A DNA stretch of 34,569 nt from Acidovorax sp. SCN 68-22 (GCA_001724785.1 MEDL01000008.1:1-34569); one strand, 5' to 3'. Counted from the stretch's first letter, positions 20,280 to 30,708 are shown. The notes: generated by a model not told the origin, from the letters alone. A program made the numbers and translations.

Positions 20280-21767
20280 TTACAGCAGCACGATGTCGTA
20301 CTGTTCCTGCCCCATGGCGCCCTCGGCCTGCAGCGAGATGGGCTTGCCGATGAAGTCCGACAGCCCGGCCAGGTGCGCGCTTTCCTCATCGAGGAAGAGC
20401 TCGACCACGGCGGCCGAGGCGATGACGCGGAATTCGCGCGGGTTGAACTGGCGCGCCTCGCGCAGGATTTCGCGCAGGATGTCGTAGCACACGCTGCGCG
20501 CCGTCTTCACGCTGCCCTTGCCCTGGCAGGCCGCGCAGGGTTCGCACAGCATGTGCGCCAGCGACTCACGCGTGCGCTTGCGCGTCATCTCGACCAGGCC
20601 CAGGTGCGAAAAACCGCCCGCCATGGTCTTGACGCGGTCGCGCGCCAGGTGCTTGCGGAATTCGGCCAGCACCGCGCCCTGGTGCTCGGCCTGCACCATG
20701 TCGATGAAATCGACGATGACGATGCCGCCGAGGTTGCGCAGGCGCAGCTGCCGGGCAATGGCCCCGGCGGCCTCCAGGTTGGTCTTGAAGATGGTGTCGT
20801 CGAAATTGCGCGCACCGACGTAGCCGCCGGTGTTCACGTCGACGGTGGTCAGCGCCTCGGTCTGGTCGATGATGAGGTAGCCGCCGGACTTGAGGTCCAC
20901 GCGCCGGCCGAGTGCGCGCGCGATCTCTTCGTCCACCGCATACAGGTCGAAGATCGGGCGCTCGCCCTTGTAGTGCTGCAGCTTGCCCGCCGCCGCCGGC
21001 ATGAATTCCTGGCCGAAAGCGCGCAGGCGCTGGAACTGCTCCAGCGAATCGATGCGGATGCTCTGCGTGTGCTCGCCGACCAGGTCGCGCAGCACGCGTT
21101 GCAGCAGGTCCAGGTCCTGGTGCAGCAGCGTGAGCGGTGGCTGGCGCAGCGCCGCGTCCTTGGTGCGCAGCCAGGTCTTGCGCAGGTAGGCGATGTCGTC
21201 GGCCAGTTCGGCATCCGACGCATCCTCGCCATTGGTGCGCAGGATGAAGCCGCCCCCGCCGCCCGAGGCCTTGTCGCCCACCAGCGCCTGGAGCCGCGCG
21301 CGCAGCGCCTCGCGCTCGCCAAGCGGGATCTTCTGCGACACGCCGACATGCTCGTCCTGCGGCAGGTAGACCAGCAGGCGCCCGGCGATGCTGATCTGCG
21401 TGGACAGGCGCGCGCCCTTGGTACCGATCGGGTCCTTGATGACCTGCACCATCAGTGCCTGGCCTTCGAACACCTGGCGCTCGATCGGCACCTGTGGCTC
21501 GCTTCGGCGCGCCAGGGCGCCGGCGTCCCCCTCAGGGTGGCGCTGCCAGACGTCGGCCACGTGCAGGAAGGCGGCGCGCTCCAGGCCGATGTCGATGAAG
21601 GCCGACTGCATGCCCGGCAGCACGCGCGAGACCTTCCCCAGGTAGACGTTGCCGACCAGGCCGCGCTCGAGCGTGCGCTCGACGTGCAGTTCCTGCACCG
21701 CGCCGTGCTCGACCACGGCCACGCGCGTTTCCTGGGGCGACCAGTTGATCAGGATGTCTTGTTGCAT
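20280..21767 (-). CDS. rng: Ribonuclease G
   Basis: [74 protein letters not shown]; CxxC pair [11 protein letters not shown]. Confidence 0.96.
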   Translation of the reverse strand: MQQDILINWSPQETRVAVVEHGAVQELHVERTLERGLVGNVYLGKVSRVLPGMQSAFIDIGLERAAFLHVADVWQRHPEGDAGALARRSEPQVPIERQVFEGQALMVQVIKDPIGTKGARLSTQISIAGRLLVYLPQDEHVGVSQKIPLGEREALRARLQALVGDKASGGGGGFILRTNGEDASDAELADDIAYLRKTWLRTKDAALRQPPLTLLHQDLDLLQRVLRDLVGEHTQSIRIDSLEQFQRLRAFGQEFMPAAAGKLQHYKGERPIFDLYAVDEEIARALGRRVDLKSGGYLIIDQTEALTTVDVNTGGYVGARNFDDTIFKTNLEAAGAIARQLRLRNLGGIVIVDFIDMVQAEHQGAVLAEFRKHLARDRVKTMAGGFSHLGLVEMTRKRTRESLAHMLCEPCAACQGKGSVKTARSVCYDILREILREARQFNPREFRVIASAAVVELFLDEESAHLAGLSDFIGKPISLQAEGAMGQEQYDIVLL

Positions 21768-22384
21768 GGCGAGGCGGTCCATCCGGCGGCGCGCAGCAGC
21801 TGCGCGGTCTCAAACAGGGGCAGGCCCATGATGCCCGAATAACTGCCGCGCAAGACGGGAATGAAGGCGCCCGCGCGCCCCTGCACCCCGTAGGCCCCCG
21901 CCTTGCCGAGCGGCTCGCCGGTGGCGACGTAGGCAGCGATGTCCGCCGGGCCGAGCGGTGCGAAGCGCACGCTCGAGACCGACAGCGCCGCCAGCCGCTT
22001 GTTGCCGACCTGCAGCGCCACGGCGGTGAGCACGCGGTGCGTGCGGCCGGAGAGCTCGGCCAGCATGCGCGCCGCGTCGCTCGCGTCGAGGGGCTTGCCA
22101 TAGATGCGCCGTCCCAGCGCCACGGTGGTGTCGGCGCACAGCACCGGCGCGTCCGGCAGCTGGCGGCGCGCGCGGCGCGCCAGCGCGGCGTCGAGCTTGA
22201 GCCCGGTCACGCGCTCGACGTAGGCGGCCGGCGCCTCGCCCGGCAACTGCGCCTCCAGCGCCTCGCTGTCCTCGGCCTCGTCGCCGGGCGCGTTCGGCAG
22301 CAGGGGCTCGTGGCGCACTCCGAGCTGGTCGAGCAGTTGGCGGCGGCGCGGGCTTTGCGAGGCGAGGTAGAGGAAGTCGGGCAT
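21749..22384 (-). CDS. Maf family nucleotide pyrophosphatase
   Basis: [66 protein letters not shown]; overlaps the rng start. Confidence 0.96.
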   Translation of the reverse strand: MPDFLYLASQSPRRRQLLDQLGVRHEPLLPNAPGDEAEDSEALEAQLPGEAPAAYVERVTGLKLDAALARRARRQLPDAPVLCADTTVALGRRIYGKPLDASDAARMLAELSGRTHRVLTAVALQVGNKRLAALSVSSVRFAPLGPADIAAYVATGEPLGKAGAYGVQGRAGAFIPVLRGSYSGIMGLPLFETAQLLRAAGWTASPCNKTS

Positions 22385-22431
22385 GGCGGCCAGGGCGCTT
22401 TCAGGGCAATGGGAAGGGCGGAATTTTGAAC

Positions 22432-22480
22432 GAAATTGACCTCTCGCGCTTATCCCATAAGTGTTTATAGCTATGAAAAC
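22432..22480 (-). repeat. Dispersed ~50-60 bp repeat copy
   Basis: GAAATTGACCTCTCGCGCTTATCCCATAAGTGTTTATAGCTATGAAAAC, between maf and rlmH. Confidence 0.65.
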
Positions 22481-22517
22481 AGGAATATGCGCACCCCGTG
22501 GCGTGCCGCGCCGGCCC

Positions 22518-22985
22518 CTATTCGCGGTGGTAGGGGTGCCCGGCGTTCACCGACCAGGCGCGGTAGAGCTGCTCGATGAGCAGCACGCGCACCATGGCAT
22601 GGGGGAGCGTCAGGTCCGACAGGCGGATGCGCTCGTGCGCGCTCTGGCGCAGCGCCGGCTCCAGCCCGTCCGGGCCGCCGATGACCAGTGCCACGTCGTC
22701 GCCGCCGAGCTGCCAGCCCTTGAGGCGCTCGGCCAGGGCCTTGGTCGTGAGGCTGGTGCCGCGCTCGTCGAGCACCACCATGCGCGCGCCTTTGGGGATC
22801 GCCGCGACGATGCGCTCGCGCTCGGCGGCGTAGAGGGTTTCCAGCGTCTTGGAGCCGCGTGGCTCGGTCTTGACCGCCTTGAGCTCGACCTTGAGTTCGG
22901 GCGGAAAGCGCTTGGCGTAGTCTTCGTAGGCGGTTTGCGCCCAGTCGGGCACGCGCTGGCCCACCGCCACGATGAGCAGCTTCAT
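22518..22985 (-). CDS. rlmH: 23S rRNA (pseudouridine-1915-N3)-methyltransferase
   Basis: [90 protein letters not shown]. Confidence 0.97.
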   Translation of the reverse strand: MKLLIVAVGQRVPDWAQTAYEDYAKRFPPELKVELKAVKTEPRGSKTLETLYAAERERIVAAIPKGARMVVLDERGTSLTTKALAERLKGWQLGGDDVALVIGGPDGLEPALRQSAHERIRLSDLTLPHAMVRVLLIEQLYRAWSVNAGHPYHRE

Positions 22986-22997
22986 GGGCGGGCCGGG

Positions 22998-23732
22998 TCA
23001 GGCCTTGCTGGCGCGGCCGGCGGCCTTCTTGGCAGCGGGCTTGGTGGCCTTGGCGGCCGGTTTGGAGGCCGGAGCAGACTTGCCGGCAGCCTTCTTGGCG
23101 ACCGGCTTCTTGGCGGCGGGCTTGACCACCAAGGTCTTGATGGCCTTCTTGGCGGCGGGCGCCTTGGCCTTGGTGGCCGGGGTCTTGGCGGCCGGCGCCT
23201 TCTTCACGGCCGGCTTGGCGGCGGCAGTGGCAGTCTTTGAGGGGGCGGCCTTGGCCGGCGCCTTGGGCTTGCCGGGCAGGCGCGCGGGCACCTCGGCCAC
23301 GGCGGGGGCCTTCTTCTTCACGGCGGCCTTCTTGGCCGGCGCGGGTTTGGCGGCGCCGAGCTTGAGGCGCACCGGCAGCTCGCCCCACAGGTCTTCCAGC
23401 CGGTAGTACTGGCGGATGGTCGGCTGCATGATGTGCGCCACGGCGGCGCCGCAGTCCACGATGATCCATTCGCCGTTGTCTTCGCCTTCCACGCGCGGCT
23501 TGGGAAAACCGGCCTCCTTGACCTTGCCCTGCACGCTGGTGGCCAGCGCCTTGGTCTGGCGGTTCGACGTGCCCGAGGCGACGATGACGCGCTCGAACAG
23601 CGGCGAGAGGTGCTCGGTGTTGAACACCTGGATGTCCTGCGCCTTCACGTCTTCAAGGCCATCCACGATGGCGCGCTGCAGTTTGGCGACGTCTTTCTTG
23701 GCGGCGGATTCCGAGGTCTTGGAGGTGGTCAT
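22998..23732 (-). CDS. rsfS: Ribosome silencing factor RsfS with ~115-120 aa histone H1-like Lys/Ala/Pro-rich C-terminal extension
   Basis: RsfS core ...IVDGLEDVKAQDIQVFNTEHLSPLFERVIVASGTSNRQTKALATSVQ...DNGEWIIVDCGAAVAHIMQPTIRQYYRLEDLWG, followed by PAPAKKAAVKKKAP...KPAAKKAAGRASKA. Confidence 0.95.
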   Translation of the reverse strand: MTTSKTSESAAKKDVAKLQRAIVDGLEDVKAQDIQVFNTEHLSPLFERVIVASGTSNRQTKALATSVQGKVKEAGFPKPRVEGEDNGEWIIVDCGAAVAHIMQPTIRQYYRLEDLWGELPVRLKLGAAKPAPAKKAAVKKKAPAVAEVPARLPGKPKAPAKAAPSKTATAAAKPAVKKAPAAKTPATKAKAPAAKKAIKTLVVKPAAKKPVAKKAAGKSAPASKPAAKATKPAAKKAAGRASKA

Positions 23733-23828
23733 CAGGGGGTAGAGGTGCGAGGGATGAAAACAATATAGCGTGCGCGCGCCGTACGGGCTACGCGGCGCAC
23801 TGCCGGCGCGCCGGGTCGCGGCGCGGGA

Positions 23829-23890
23829 ATTTGAATGAAATAGGCCGCCAGCGCTTTACCATCAAGCGCCTTCAGCTACTGAAATTATAG
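23829..23890 (-). repeat. Dispersed ~50-60 bp repeat copy
   Basis: TTTGAATGAAATAGGCCGCCAGCGCTTTACCATCAAGCGCCTTCAGCTACTGAAATTATAG, between rsfS and hemF. Confidence 0.65.
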
Positions 23891-23919
23891 CGATTCGGTG
23901 TTGCAACAGCGCCTTCGCT

Positions 23920-24855
23920 TCACACCCAGTCGCGCGGCACGAGGAAATGCTCCGCCAGGCGCGCCTCGGGCGAGCCCTCTTCGGGCGTGCGCTGGTAGGC
24001 CCAGCTGGCCAGCGGCGGCATCGACAGCAGGATGGATTCGGTGCGCCCGCCCGACTGCAGGCCGAAGTGCGTGCCCCGGTCCCAGACCAGGTTGAATTCC
24101 ACGTAGCGGCCGCGGCGGTAGAGCTGGAAATCCCGCTCGCGCTCGCCATAGGGCGCGCCCTGGTGCTTTTCAACGATGGGCAGGTAGGCCGGCAGGAAGG
24201 CATCGCCCACGGCCTGCGTCATGGCCATGCTGCCCGCCAGGCCCAGCTCGGAAAAATCGTCGAAGAACACGCCGCCAACGCCGCGCTGCTCGCCCCGGTG
24301 CTTGAGGCGGAAATACTCGTCGCACCAGCGCTTGAAGCGCGGGTATTTGTCGTCGCCAAAGGGGGCCAGCGCGGCCCTGCAGGTCTGGTGGAAATGCACC
24401 ACGTCGGCATCGAAGCCGTAGTAGGGCGTGAGGTCCATGCCGCCGCCGAACCAGCACACGGGCTCCTGGCGGGGGTGACCGGCCGCGATCATGCGCACAT
24501 TCATGTGCACCGTCGGCACGTAGGGGTTGCGCGGATGGAACACCAGCGAAACTCCCATGGCCTCAAAGGGCGCGCCCGCCAGTTCGGGCCGGTGCTGCGT
24601 GGCGGACGGCGGCAGGCGCGGCCCGCGCACGTGCGAGAAGCCGCAGCCGGCGCGCTCGAACACGCGCCCGCCTTCGATGATCTGGGTGATGCCGTCGCCC
24701 TGCAGCAGCTCGTCCGCACCTTTGCGCCACGGGTCCACCAGCACCTGGGCGCCGCCCTCGCCGTCGTCCTCGATGGCCTGCAGCGCGCCCATGATGCGCG
24801 CCTGCAGGCCCAGCAGGTATTCGCGCATGGCGCTCGCTTGCGGTGCCGCGCTCAT
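23920..24855 (-). CDS. hemF: Oxygen-dependent coproporphyrinogen III oxidase
   Basis: [76 protein letters not shown] overlap with purD. Confidence 0.97.
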   Translation of the reverse strand: MSAAPQASAMREYLLGLQARIMGALQAIEDDGEGGAQVLVDPWRKGADELLQGDGITQIIEGGRVFERAGCGFSHVRGPRLPPSATQHRPELAGAPFEAMGVSLVFHPRNPYVPTVHMNVRMIAAGHPRQEPVCWFGGGMDLTPYYGFDADVVHFHQTCRAALAPFGDDKYPRFKRWCDEYFRLKHRGEQRGVGGVFFDDFSELGLAGSMAMTQAVGDAFLPAYLPIVEKHQGAPYGERERDFQLYRRGRYVEFNLVWDRGTHFGLQSGGRTESILLSMPPLASWAYQRTPEEGSPEARLAEHFLVPRDWV

Positions 24856-26135
24856 GGGTTCTTGATGGCGCGGTGGCCAATGTCCCGGCGGTACTGCGCG
24901 CCGTCGAAGTGGATGCCGCGCGCCACGTCGTAGGCACGCTGCTGCGCCTGGCGCACGTTGTCGCCGAGCGCCGTGACGCACAGCACGCGCCCGCCGCTCA
25001 CACGCAGCGTGTCGCCGTCCTGCACGGTGCCGGCGTGGAACACCATGGCGTCGTCCTGGTCCTGCGGCAGGCCGTGGATGGCGTCGCCCTTGCGCGGCGC
25101 CTCGGGGTAGCCGTGCGCGGCCATCACCACGCCCAGCGCGGTCCGGCGGTCCCACTGCAGTTCGGTCTGGTCGAGCTTGCCGTCGATGGCGGCGCCCAGC
25201 ACGTCGAGCAGGTCGCTCTTGAGGCGCATCAGGATGGGCTGGGTTTCCGGGTCGCCCATGCGGCAGTTGAATTCGAGCGTCTTGGGGTGGCCCTGGGCGT
25301 CGATCATCAGCCCGGCGTACAGGAAGCCGGTGTAGGGAATGCCGTCCTTTTCCATGCCGCGGATGGTGGGCAGGATGATCTCGCGCATGGCGCGGGCGTG
25401 CACGTCGGCCGTGACCACCGGCGCCGGCGAATAGGCGCCCATGCCGCCGGTGTTCGGGCCCTCGTCGCCGTCCTGCAGGCGCTTGTGGTCCTGGCTGGTG
25501 GCCATGGCGGCGACGTTCTTGCCGTCGCACAGCACGATGAAGCTCGCTTCCTCGCCGGCGAGGAATTCCTCGATCACCACGCGTGCGCCACCGGCGTTGT
25601 GCACGGCGCCGTATTTGTTGTCGACCAGCATGAAGTCCACGGCGTCGTGGGCTTCCTGGAGGCTCATGGCCACCACCACGCCCTTGCCGGCCGCCAGCCC
25701 GTCGGCCTTGACAACGATGGGCGCGCCCAGGCGGTCCACGAAGGCGTGGGCCGCGGCCGGGTCGGTGAAGGTGTCGTAGTCGGCCGTGGGGATGCCGTGG
25801 CGGCGCATGAAGGCCTTGCTGAACGCCTTGGAACTCTCCAGCTGCGCGGCCGCCTTGGTGGGGCCGAAGATGCGCAGGCCGTGGGCGCGGAATTCGTCCA
25901 CCACGCCAGCGGCCAGCGGCGCCTCGGGGCCGACCACGGTCAGGCCGATCTTTTCCTGCTGCGCCCATTCGCGCAGCGCGCGCACGTCGGTGATGGCGAT
26001 GTTCTCCAGGTCCGGCGAGAGCGCCGTGCCGCCGTTGCCCGGCGCCACATAGACGCGCGTGGCCTTGGGCGACTGCGCGAGCTTCCATGCCATGGCATGT
26101 TCGCGTCCGCCGCCGCCGATGACGAGTACTTTCAT
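24852..26135 (-). CDS. purD: Phosphoribosylamine-glycine ligase
   Basis: [75 protein letters not shown]. Confidence 0.98.
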   Translation of the reverse strand: MKVLVIGGGGREHAMAWKLAQSPKATRVYVAPGNGGTALSPDLENIAITDVRALREWAQQEKIGLTVVGPEAPLAAGVVDEFRAHGLRIFGPTKAAAQLESSKAFSKAFMRRHGIPTADYDTFTDPAAAHAFVDRLGAPIVVKADGLAAGKGVVVAMSLQEAHDAVDFMLVDNKYGAVHNAGGARVVIEEFLAGEEASFIVLCDGKNVAAMATSQDHKRLQDGDEGPNTGGMGAYSPAPVVTADVHARAMREIILPTIRGMEKDGIPYTGFLYAGLMIDAQGHPKTLEFNCRMGDPETQPILMRLKSDLLDVLGAAIDGKLDQTELQWDRRTALGVVMAAHGYPEAPRKGDAIHGLPQDQDDAMVFHAGTVQDGDTLRVSGGRVLCVTALGDNVRQAQQRAYDVARGIHFDGAQYRRDIGHRAIKNP

Positions 26136-26148
26136 AGGGGAGCTTGGT

Positions 26149-26868
26149 TCACAGTGCCGCGTTGTGGAAGACTTCCTGCACGTCGTCGAGGTCTTCGAGC
26201 ACGTCCAGGAGTTTTTGCATGCGCTCGGCGTCTTCGCCGGTCAGTTCGATGGTGACGTCCGGCCGCATGGTGACGCCGGCGTCGGCGGGCTCCAGCCCGG
26301 CGGCCTGCAGGGCGTTCTTCACGGCCTCGAACTCGCCCGGCGCGGTCAGCACCTCGATGGCGCCGTCCTCGTCGGTCAGCACGTCGTCGGCGCCGGCTTC
26401 GAGCGCCACCTCCATCACCTGGTCCTCACTGGTGCCAGGGGCGAACACCAGCTGCCCGACGTTCTTGAACTGGAAGGCGACCGAGCCCTCCGTGCCCATG
26501 TTGCCGCCGTACTTGCTGAAGGCGTGGCGCACCTCGGCCACGGTGCGCACGCGGTTGTCCGTCATGGTGTCGACGATGATGGCCGCGCCGCCAATGCCAT
26601 AGCCCTCATAGCGGATTTCCTCGTAGGCCATGCCTTCGAGGGTGCCGGAGGCCTTGTCGATGTTGTATTTGATGCGGTCGGCCGGCATGTTGGCCGCTTT
26701 CGCCTTGTCCACCGCCAGGCGCAGGCGCGGGTTGGCCGACAGGTCGCCGCCACCGGCGCGCGCCGCCACCGTGATCTCGCGGATGATGCGCGTCCAGATC
26801 TTGCCGCGCTTTTCGTCCTGCCGCCCCTTGCGGTGCTGAATGTTCGCCCACTTGCTGTGTCCGGCCAC
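26149..26868 (-). CDS. YebC/PmpR family protein
   Basis: [66 protein letters not shown]. Confidence 0.97.
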   Translation of the reverse strand: MAGHSKWANIQHRKGRQDEKRGKIWTRIIREITVAARAGGGDLSANPRLRLAVDKAKAANMPADRIKYNIDKASGTLEGMAYEEIRYEGYGIGGAAIIVDTMTDNRVRTVAEVRHAFSKYGGNMGTEGSVAFQFKNVGQLVFAPGTSEDQVMEVALEAGADDVLTDEDGAIEVLTAPGEFEAVKNALQAAGLEPADAGVTMRPDVTIELTGEDAERMQKLLDVLEDLDDVQEVFHNAAL

Positions 26869-26931
26869 GGAGGTTCCTTGATGTCGATACTGAATTAAGC
26901 TACTGGCCGATTCTACTTTTCACCACCTGCC

Positions 26932-28452
26932 ATGGCTGACCCTCTGCTGATCGCTAAAAACGGCCCCACCGAATGCTTTTTGCTGCCGGGCCTGGCCAAC
27001 CGGCACGGGCTGATCACCGGCGCCACCGGCACCGGCAAGACCGTGACGCTGCAAAAGCTCGCCGAGCAGTTCTCGGCCATCGGCGTGCCGGTGTTCATGG
27101 CCGACGTCAAGGGCGACCTGACGGGCATCAGCCAGCAGGGCAGCGTGCCCGAGAAGCTCGCCGGCGTGCTCAAGGACCGGGGCCTGCCCTTGCCCGAGCC
27201 GGGCGCCTGCCCCACCACGCTGTGGGACGTGTTCGGCGAACAGGGCCACCCGGTGCGCGCCACCATCACCGACATGGGGCCGCTGCTGCTCGGGCGCATG
27301 CTCGATTTGAACGACACCCAGCTCGGCGTGCTGAACCTGGTGTTCAAGATCGCCGACGACAACGGCCTGCTGCTGCTGGACCTGAAGGACCTGCGCGCCA
27401 TGCTCACCTACGTGGGCGACAACGCCAAGCAGTTCACCACCGAATACGGCAACGTGAGCGCGGCCAGCATCGGCGCCATCCAGCGCGGGCTGCTGCAGAT
27501 CGAGAGCCAGGGCGGCGACCAGTTCTTCGGCGAGCCCATGCTCGACATCAACGACCTGCTCCAGACGGTGAACGGGCGCGGGGTGGTGAACATCCTCGCC
27601 GCCGACAAGCTGATGAACGCGCCGCGCCTGTACGCGACCTTCCTGCTGTGGATGCTCTCCGAGCTGTTCGAGCAGCTCCCTGAAATCGGCGACCCGGAGA
27701 AACCCAAGCTGGTGTTCTTCTTCGACGAGGCGCATTTGCTGTTCAACGACGCGCCCAAGGTGCTCATCGAGCGCATCGAACTCGTGGTGCGCCTGGTGCG
27801 CTCCAAGGGCGTGGGGGTATATTTCGTCACGCAGAACCCGCTCGACATCCCCGACAGCGTGCTCGCCCAGCTGGGCAACCGCGTGCAGCACGCGCTGCGC
27901 GCCTTCACCCCGCGCGATCAGAAGGCCGTGAAAGCCACGGCCACCACCATGCGCCAGAAGCCGGGGCTGGACATCGAGGCCGCGATCACCGAGCTCGCCG
28001 TCGGCGAGGCACTGGTCAGCCTGCTCGACGCCAAGGGGCGCCCGAGCATCACCGAGCGCGTGTACGTGCTGCTGCCGGGCAGCCAGCTCGGCCCGATTTC
28101 GCCGCAGCAGCGGCGCGCGCTGCTCGCGCAGTCGCTGGTGGCGGGCGTGTACGACACACCGGCCGACCGCGAATCGGCCTACGAAAAGCTCAAGGCGCGC
28201 ACCGCCGAGGTGGCGGCGCAGGCGCCGGCGGCCAAGGGCGGCGCGGCGCAGACGCAGGAAGGCGGCGAAGGCGGCGGCCTGCTCGGCGGGCTGAACGACG
28301 TGCTCTTTGGCAGCACCGGGCCGCGCGGCGGCCGGCGCGACGGCCTGGCGCAGACCATGGCCAAATCGGCCGTGCGCACCATGGGCACCAGCCTGGGCCG
28401 CGAAATCCTGCGCGGCGTGCTGGGCAGCGTGTTCGGCGGGCGCAAGCGCTAG
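26932..28452 (+). CDS. HerA-like helicase/ATPase (DUF853, YjgR-like)
   Basis: [109 protein letters not shown]. Confidence 0.95.
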   Translation: MADPLLIAKNGPTECFLLPGLANRHGLITGATGTGKTVTLQKLAEQFSAIGVPVFMADVKGDLTGISQQGSVPEKLAGVLKDRGLPLPEPGACPTTLWDVFGEQGHPVRATITDMGPLLLGRMLDLNDTQLGVLNLVFKIADDNGLLLLDLKDLRAMLTYVGDNAKQFTTEYGNVSAASIGAIQRGLLQIESQGGDQFFGEPMLDINDLLQTVNGRGVVNILAADKLMNAPRLYATFLLWMLSELFEQLPEIGDPEKPKLVFFFDEAHLLFNDAPKVLIERIELVVRLVRSKGVGVYFVTQNPLDIPDSVLAQLGNRVQHALRAFTPRDQKAVKATATTMRQKPGLDIEAAITELAVGEALVSLLDAKGRPSITERVYVLLPGSQLGPISPQQRRALLAQSLVAGVYDTPADRESAYEKLKARTAEVAAQAPAAKGGAAQTQEGGEGGGLLGGLNDVLFGSTGPRGGRRDGLAQTMAKSAVRTMGTSLGREILRGVLGSVFGGRKR

Positions 28453-28720
28453 GGCCTGTTCACACTATTTTTGCCAGATGCATTGCGATCAAGAAAGGCC
28501 GGGCGCTAGGCGCCAAACGAAGCTGGGGTGCGGCCCCAGCGAGGCTTGGCAACGCCGCGCATGGCCTTTTTTGATCGCAATCCGAAGGAAAGGCCGGTCA
28601 AACCGCGCCACTCGTCGTTGCGTTCCTAGCCAAGGCCCCGGCCTTGGCGTCGTCGCGCGCCTTGATTGGCGCGGTTTGACCGGCCTTTGCACTGGCAAAA
28701 ATAGTGTGAACAGGCCCTAG
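28449..28720. mobile_element. MITE-like/foldback element: 29-bp perfect terminal inverted repeats enclosing two nested hairpin modules, no coding capacity
   Basis: CTAGGGCCTGTTCACACTATTTTTGCCAG (28449-28477) is exactly inverted at 28692-28720. Hairpin A arms 28482-28500/28563-28581 (18/19), hairpin B arms 28589-28610/28667-28688 (22/22). CTAG at both outer ends. Confidence 0.8.
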
Positions 28721-28729
28721 CACTCTGCC

Positions 28730-29581
28730 ATGCAAACCACCCCCGCGACGCACACCATCACCGGCTTTGAATTCGGGCTGCTGCGGCTTTCTGGCCTGCT
28801 GGTGCCCCTGGCCATTGCGCCGTGGGTTGTCGCCCTGATCGGTGTGCCGTTCGGCTGGTGGGAGCCCGAGGGACGCTGGGTCGTCTATCTGATCTGCACT
28901 GCACTGGCCGTCCTGGGCGCCCGCCGCTGGACGCTCGCCGTGCGCGAGCGCTTCGTGCGCGAAGCCGCCTTGCCGCAACTGCTCAAGCGCAAGCTGCGCG
29001 ACGCGTATCCGCTCCTGACCGCCAAAGATGCCGATCTGGCCGAGCGCGGCCTGCGCCAGTTCTTCTTGGCCTGTCTGCGCAGCAACAGAAATTTCGTGGC
29101 TGTCCCCTCGCACGCGGTGGGCGCCCTGTGGAGCGCCTTTTCTCAGGATTCCGAGTCCTATCGGAACTGGTGCCAGAACGCCCTGGGTTACGCACCCGAC
29201 TATTCACCCGCGCATGTGCTGGGCAAGAAAGCCTCGAACAACGATGCGCTGCGCCGTGCCTGGTACTGGGCCTGCAAAGACGAGGCCATCGATCCGCGCA
29301 AACCCAGCCGCCTGCCCCTGCTGTTCGCGCTGGACGCCAAACTGGCCATTCCCGACGGTTTCTACTATGCCCCCGCCCCGCCGGTCGGCGCCCAGCCCGG
29401 CCGCGACCCCCATGCCGCTGTCACGCTGCACTTTGGCACCAGTTTTTCGGACAGCAGTCACTCCGGCCGGTTTCAGGATTTTGGAGGCTCCGAGCGTTCG
29501 GGCGGCAAGACCAGGGACAGGCGTGCGGATGATGGCGGTGAAGGTGATTCCAGCAATGCTGAAGATGACAACGAAGATTGA
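28730..29581 (+). CDS. Membrane-anchored protein with a GRDP (glycine-rich domain-containing protein)-like domain
   Basis: Two N-terminal TM segments, then RGLRQFFLACLRSNRNFVAVPSHAVGALWSAFSQDSESYRNWCQNALG...PLLFALDAKLAIPDGFYYAP, resembling the VD-xx-WHxFIL-x-T-xx-Y-xx-FC pattern of GRDP-like proteins; Ser/Gly/Asp-rich tail. Confidence 0.6.
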   Translation: MQTTPATHTITGFEFGLLRLSGLLVPLAIAPWVVALIGVPFGWWEPEGRWVVYLICTALAVLGARRWTLAVRERFVREAALPQLLKRKLRDAYPLLTAKDADLAERGLRQFFLACLRSNRNFVAVPSHAVGALWSAFSQDSESYRNWCQNALGYAPDYSPAHVLGKKASNNDALRRAWYWACKDEAIDPRKPSRLPLLFALDAKLAIPDGFYYAPAPPVGAQPGRDPHAAVTLHFGTSFSDSSHSGRFQDFGGSERSGGKTRDRRADDGGEGDSSNAEDDNED

Positions 29582-29590
29582 GCCATCAAC

Positions 29591-29643
29591 ATTTATAGCT
29601 ACAAAGGACCAATTCACAAGCGCTGCGCCGGATTTTCTTTGCC
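29591..29643 (+). repeat. Dispersed ~50-60 bp repeat copy
   Basis: ATTTATAGCTACAAAGGACCAATTCACAAGCGCTGCGCCGGATTTTCTTTGCC. Confidence 0.6.
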
Positions 29644-29727
29644 AAAATGGCGGCTCCACCTAGGATGATTCCCAGTGTGACGCCTGCGCTGACGGCAAGA
29701 AGCCAAGCACGTTCCAAGGACACCAAC

Positions 29728-30708
29728 ATGAACGCCTGGCCCCACCTGATTGCACCCACCAACCACGATGTTGTGGAGGCCGCCCAACGGCTCAAAGGCA
29801 TCGCGCACCGCACGCCGGTGCTGCGCTCGAACACGGCCGACGAAATCCTGGGCGCGCAGGTGTTCTTCAAGTGCGAGAACCTGCAGCGCAGCGGCTCGTT
29901 CAAGTTCCGCGGCGCCTACAACGCGCTGGCGCAGCTCTCGCCCGAGCAGCAGGAGCGCGGCGTGCTCACCTTCTCGGCCGGTAACCACGCCCAGGCCATT
30001 GCACTGGCCGCGCGCCTGCTCGACATCCCCGCGCTGGTGGTCATGCCGCACGACGCGCCAACGACCAAGATGGCCGCCGCGCGCGCCTACGGCGCCCAGG
30101 TCGTCACCTACGACCCGCTCAATGAGGACCGCGAAGCCATCAGCCGCAAGCTCTCGCAGGAGCGCGGCATGCTGCTGGTGCCGCCCTCGGACAACGCCGC
30201 CGTGATCGCCGGCCAGGGCACGGCCGCGCTGGAGCTGATCGAGGAAGTGCCCCGACTGGACGTGCTCTTCGCCGGCGTGGGCGGCGGCGGCCTGCTGGCC
30301 GGCAGCCTGCTCGCCACCAAGGCGGCGCTGCCGCTGTGCCGTGTCTATGGCGTCGAACCCGAGGTCGCCAACGACGGCCAGCAGTCGCTGGCGTGCGGCG
30401 AGATCGTTCAAATCCCGTGGCCGCGCAGCACCATTGCCGACGGCGCGCGCGCCACGGCGCTGGCGCCCCTGGCCTTCGACATCCTGCAGCAGGGCGCCGA
30501 GGGCATCGTCACCGCCAGCGACGCGCAGCTGATGGAGGCGATGCGCTTTTTCGCCGAGCGCATGAAAATCGTCGTCGAGCCCACCGGCGCGCTGGCACTG
30601 GCTGGAGCACTGCACGGTGGCTGCGACGTGCACGGCGCGCGCGTGGGCATCGTCATCAGCGGCGGCAATGTCGACCTGCCGCGCTACGCCCGCTTCCTGT
30701 CAGATTGA
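29728..30708 (+). CDS. Threonine/serine dehydratase family (PLP fold type II)
   Basis: FFKCENLQRSGSFKFRGAYNAL (PLP lysine); TFSAGNHAQAIALAARLL; FAGVGGGGLLAGSLL; VISGGNVDLPRYARFL. Confidence 0.93.
   Translation: MNAWPHLIAPTNHDVVEAAQRLKGIAHRTPVLRSNTADEILGAQVFFKCENLQRSGSFKFRGAYNALAQLSPEQQERGVLTFSAGNHAQAIALAARLLDIPALVVMPHDAPTTKMAAARAYGAQVVTYDPLNEDREAISRKLSQERGMLLVPPSDNAAVIAGQGTAALELIEEVPRLDVLFAGVGGGGLLAGSLLATKAALPLCRVYGVEPEVANDGQQSLACGEIVQIPWPRSTIADGARATALAPLAFDILQQGAEGIVTASDAQLMEAMRFFAERMKIVVEPTGALALAGALHGGCDVHGARVGIVISGGNVDLPRYARFLSD

Noticed and set aside
23000-23360. Tandem-repeat array or CRISPR-like array in rsfS
   Set aside because: The repeated AAG/GCC triplets encode a K/A/P-rich tail in frame; there are no spacer-repeat units.
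23920-26088. 722-aa minus-strand ORF spanning hemF and part of purD
   Set aside because: Only its last 311 aa are real (HemF); the N-terminal part is an off-frame reading of purD. No PurD-HemF fusion.
26885-26925. Possible further repeat copy (GAATTAAGCTACTGGCCGATTC) between YebC and the HerA-like gene
   Set aside because: Only AGCTACT resembles the family; the AAGCGCT and GAGGCC blocks are missing.
28307-28720. ORFs inside the foldback element (28307-28720 +, 28489-28698 -)
   Set aside because: They run across inverted repeats and hairpins with no recognisable domain; open by composition.
28449-28720. Integron attC site
   Set aside because: Hairpin-rich, but no R/L box core sites (GTTRRRY / RYYYAAC) or adjacent gene cassettes; perfect terminal repeats fit a MITE/foldback better.
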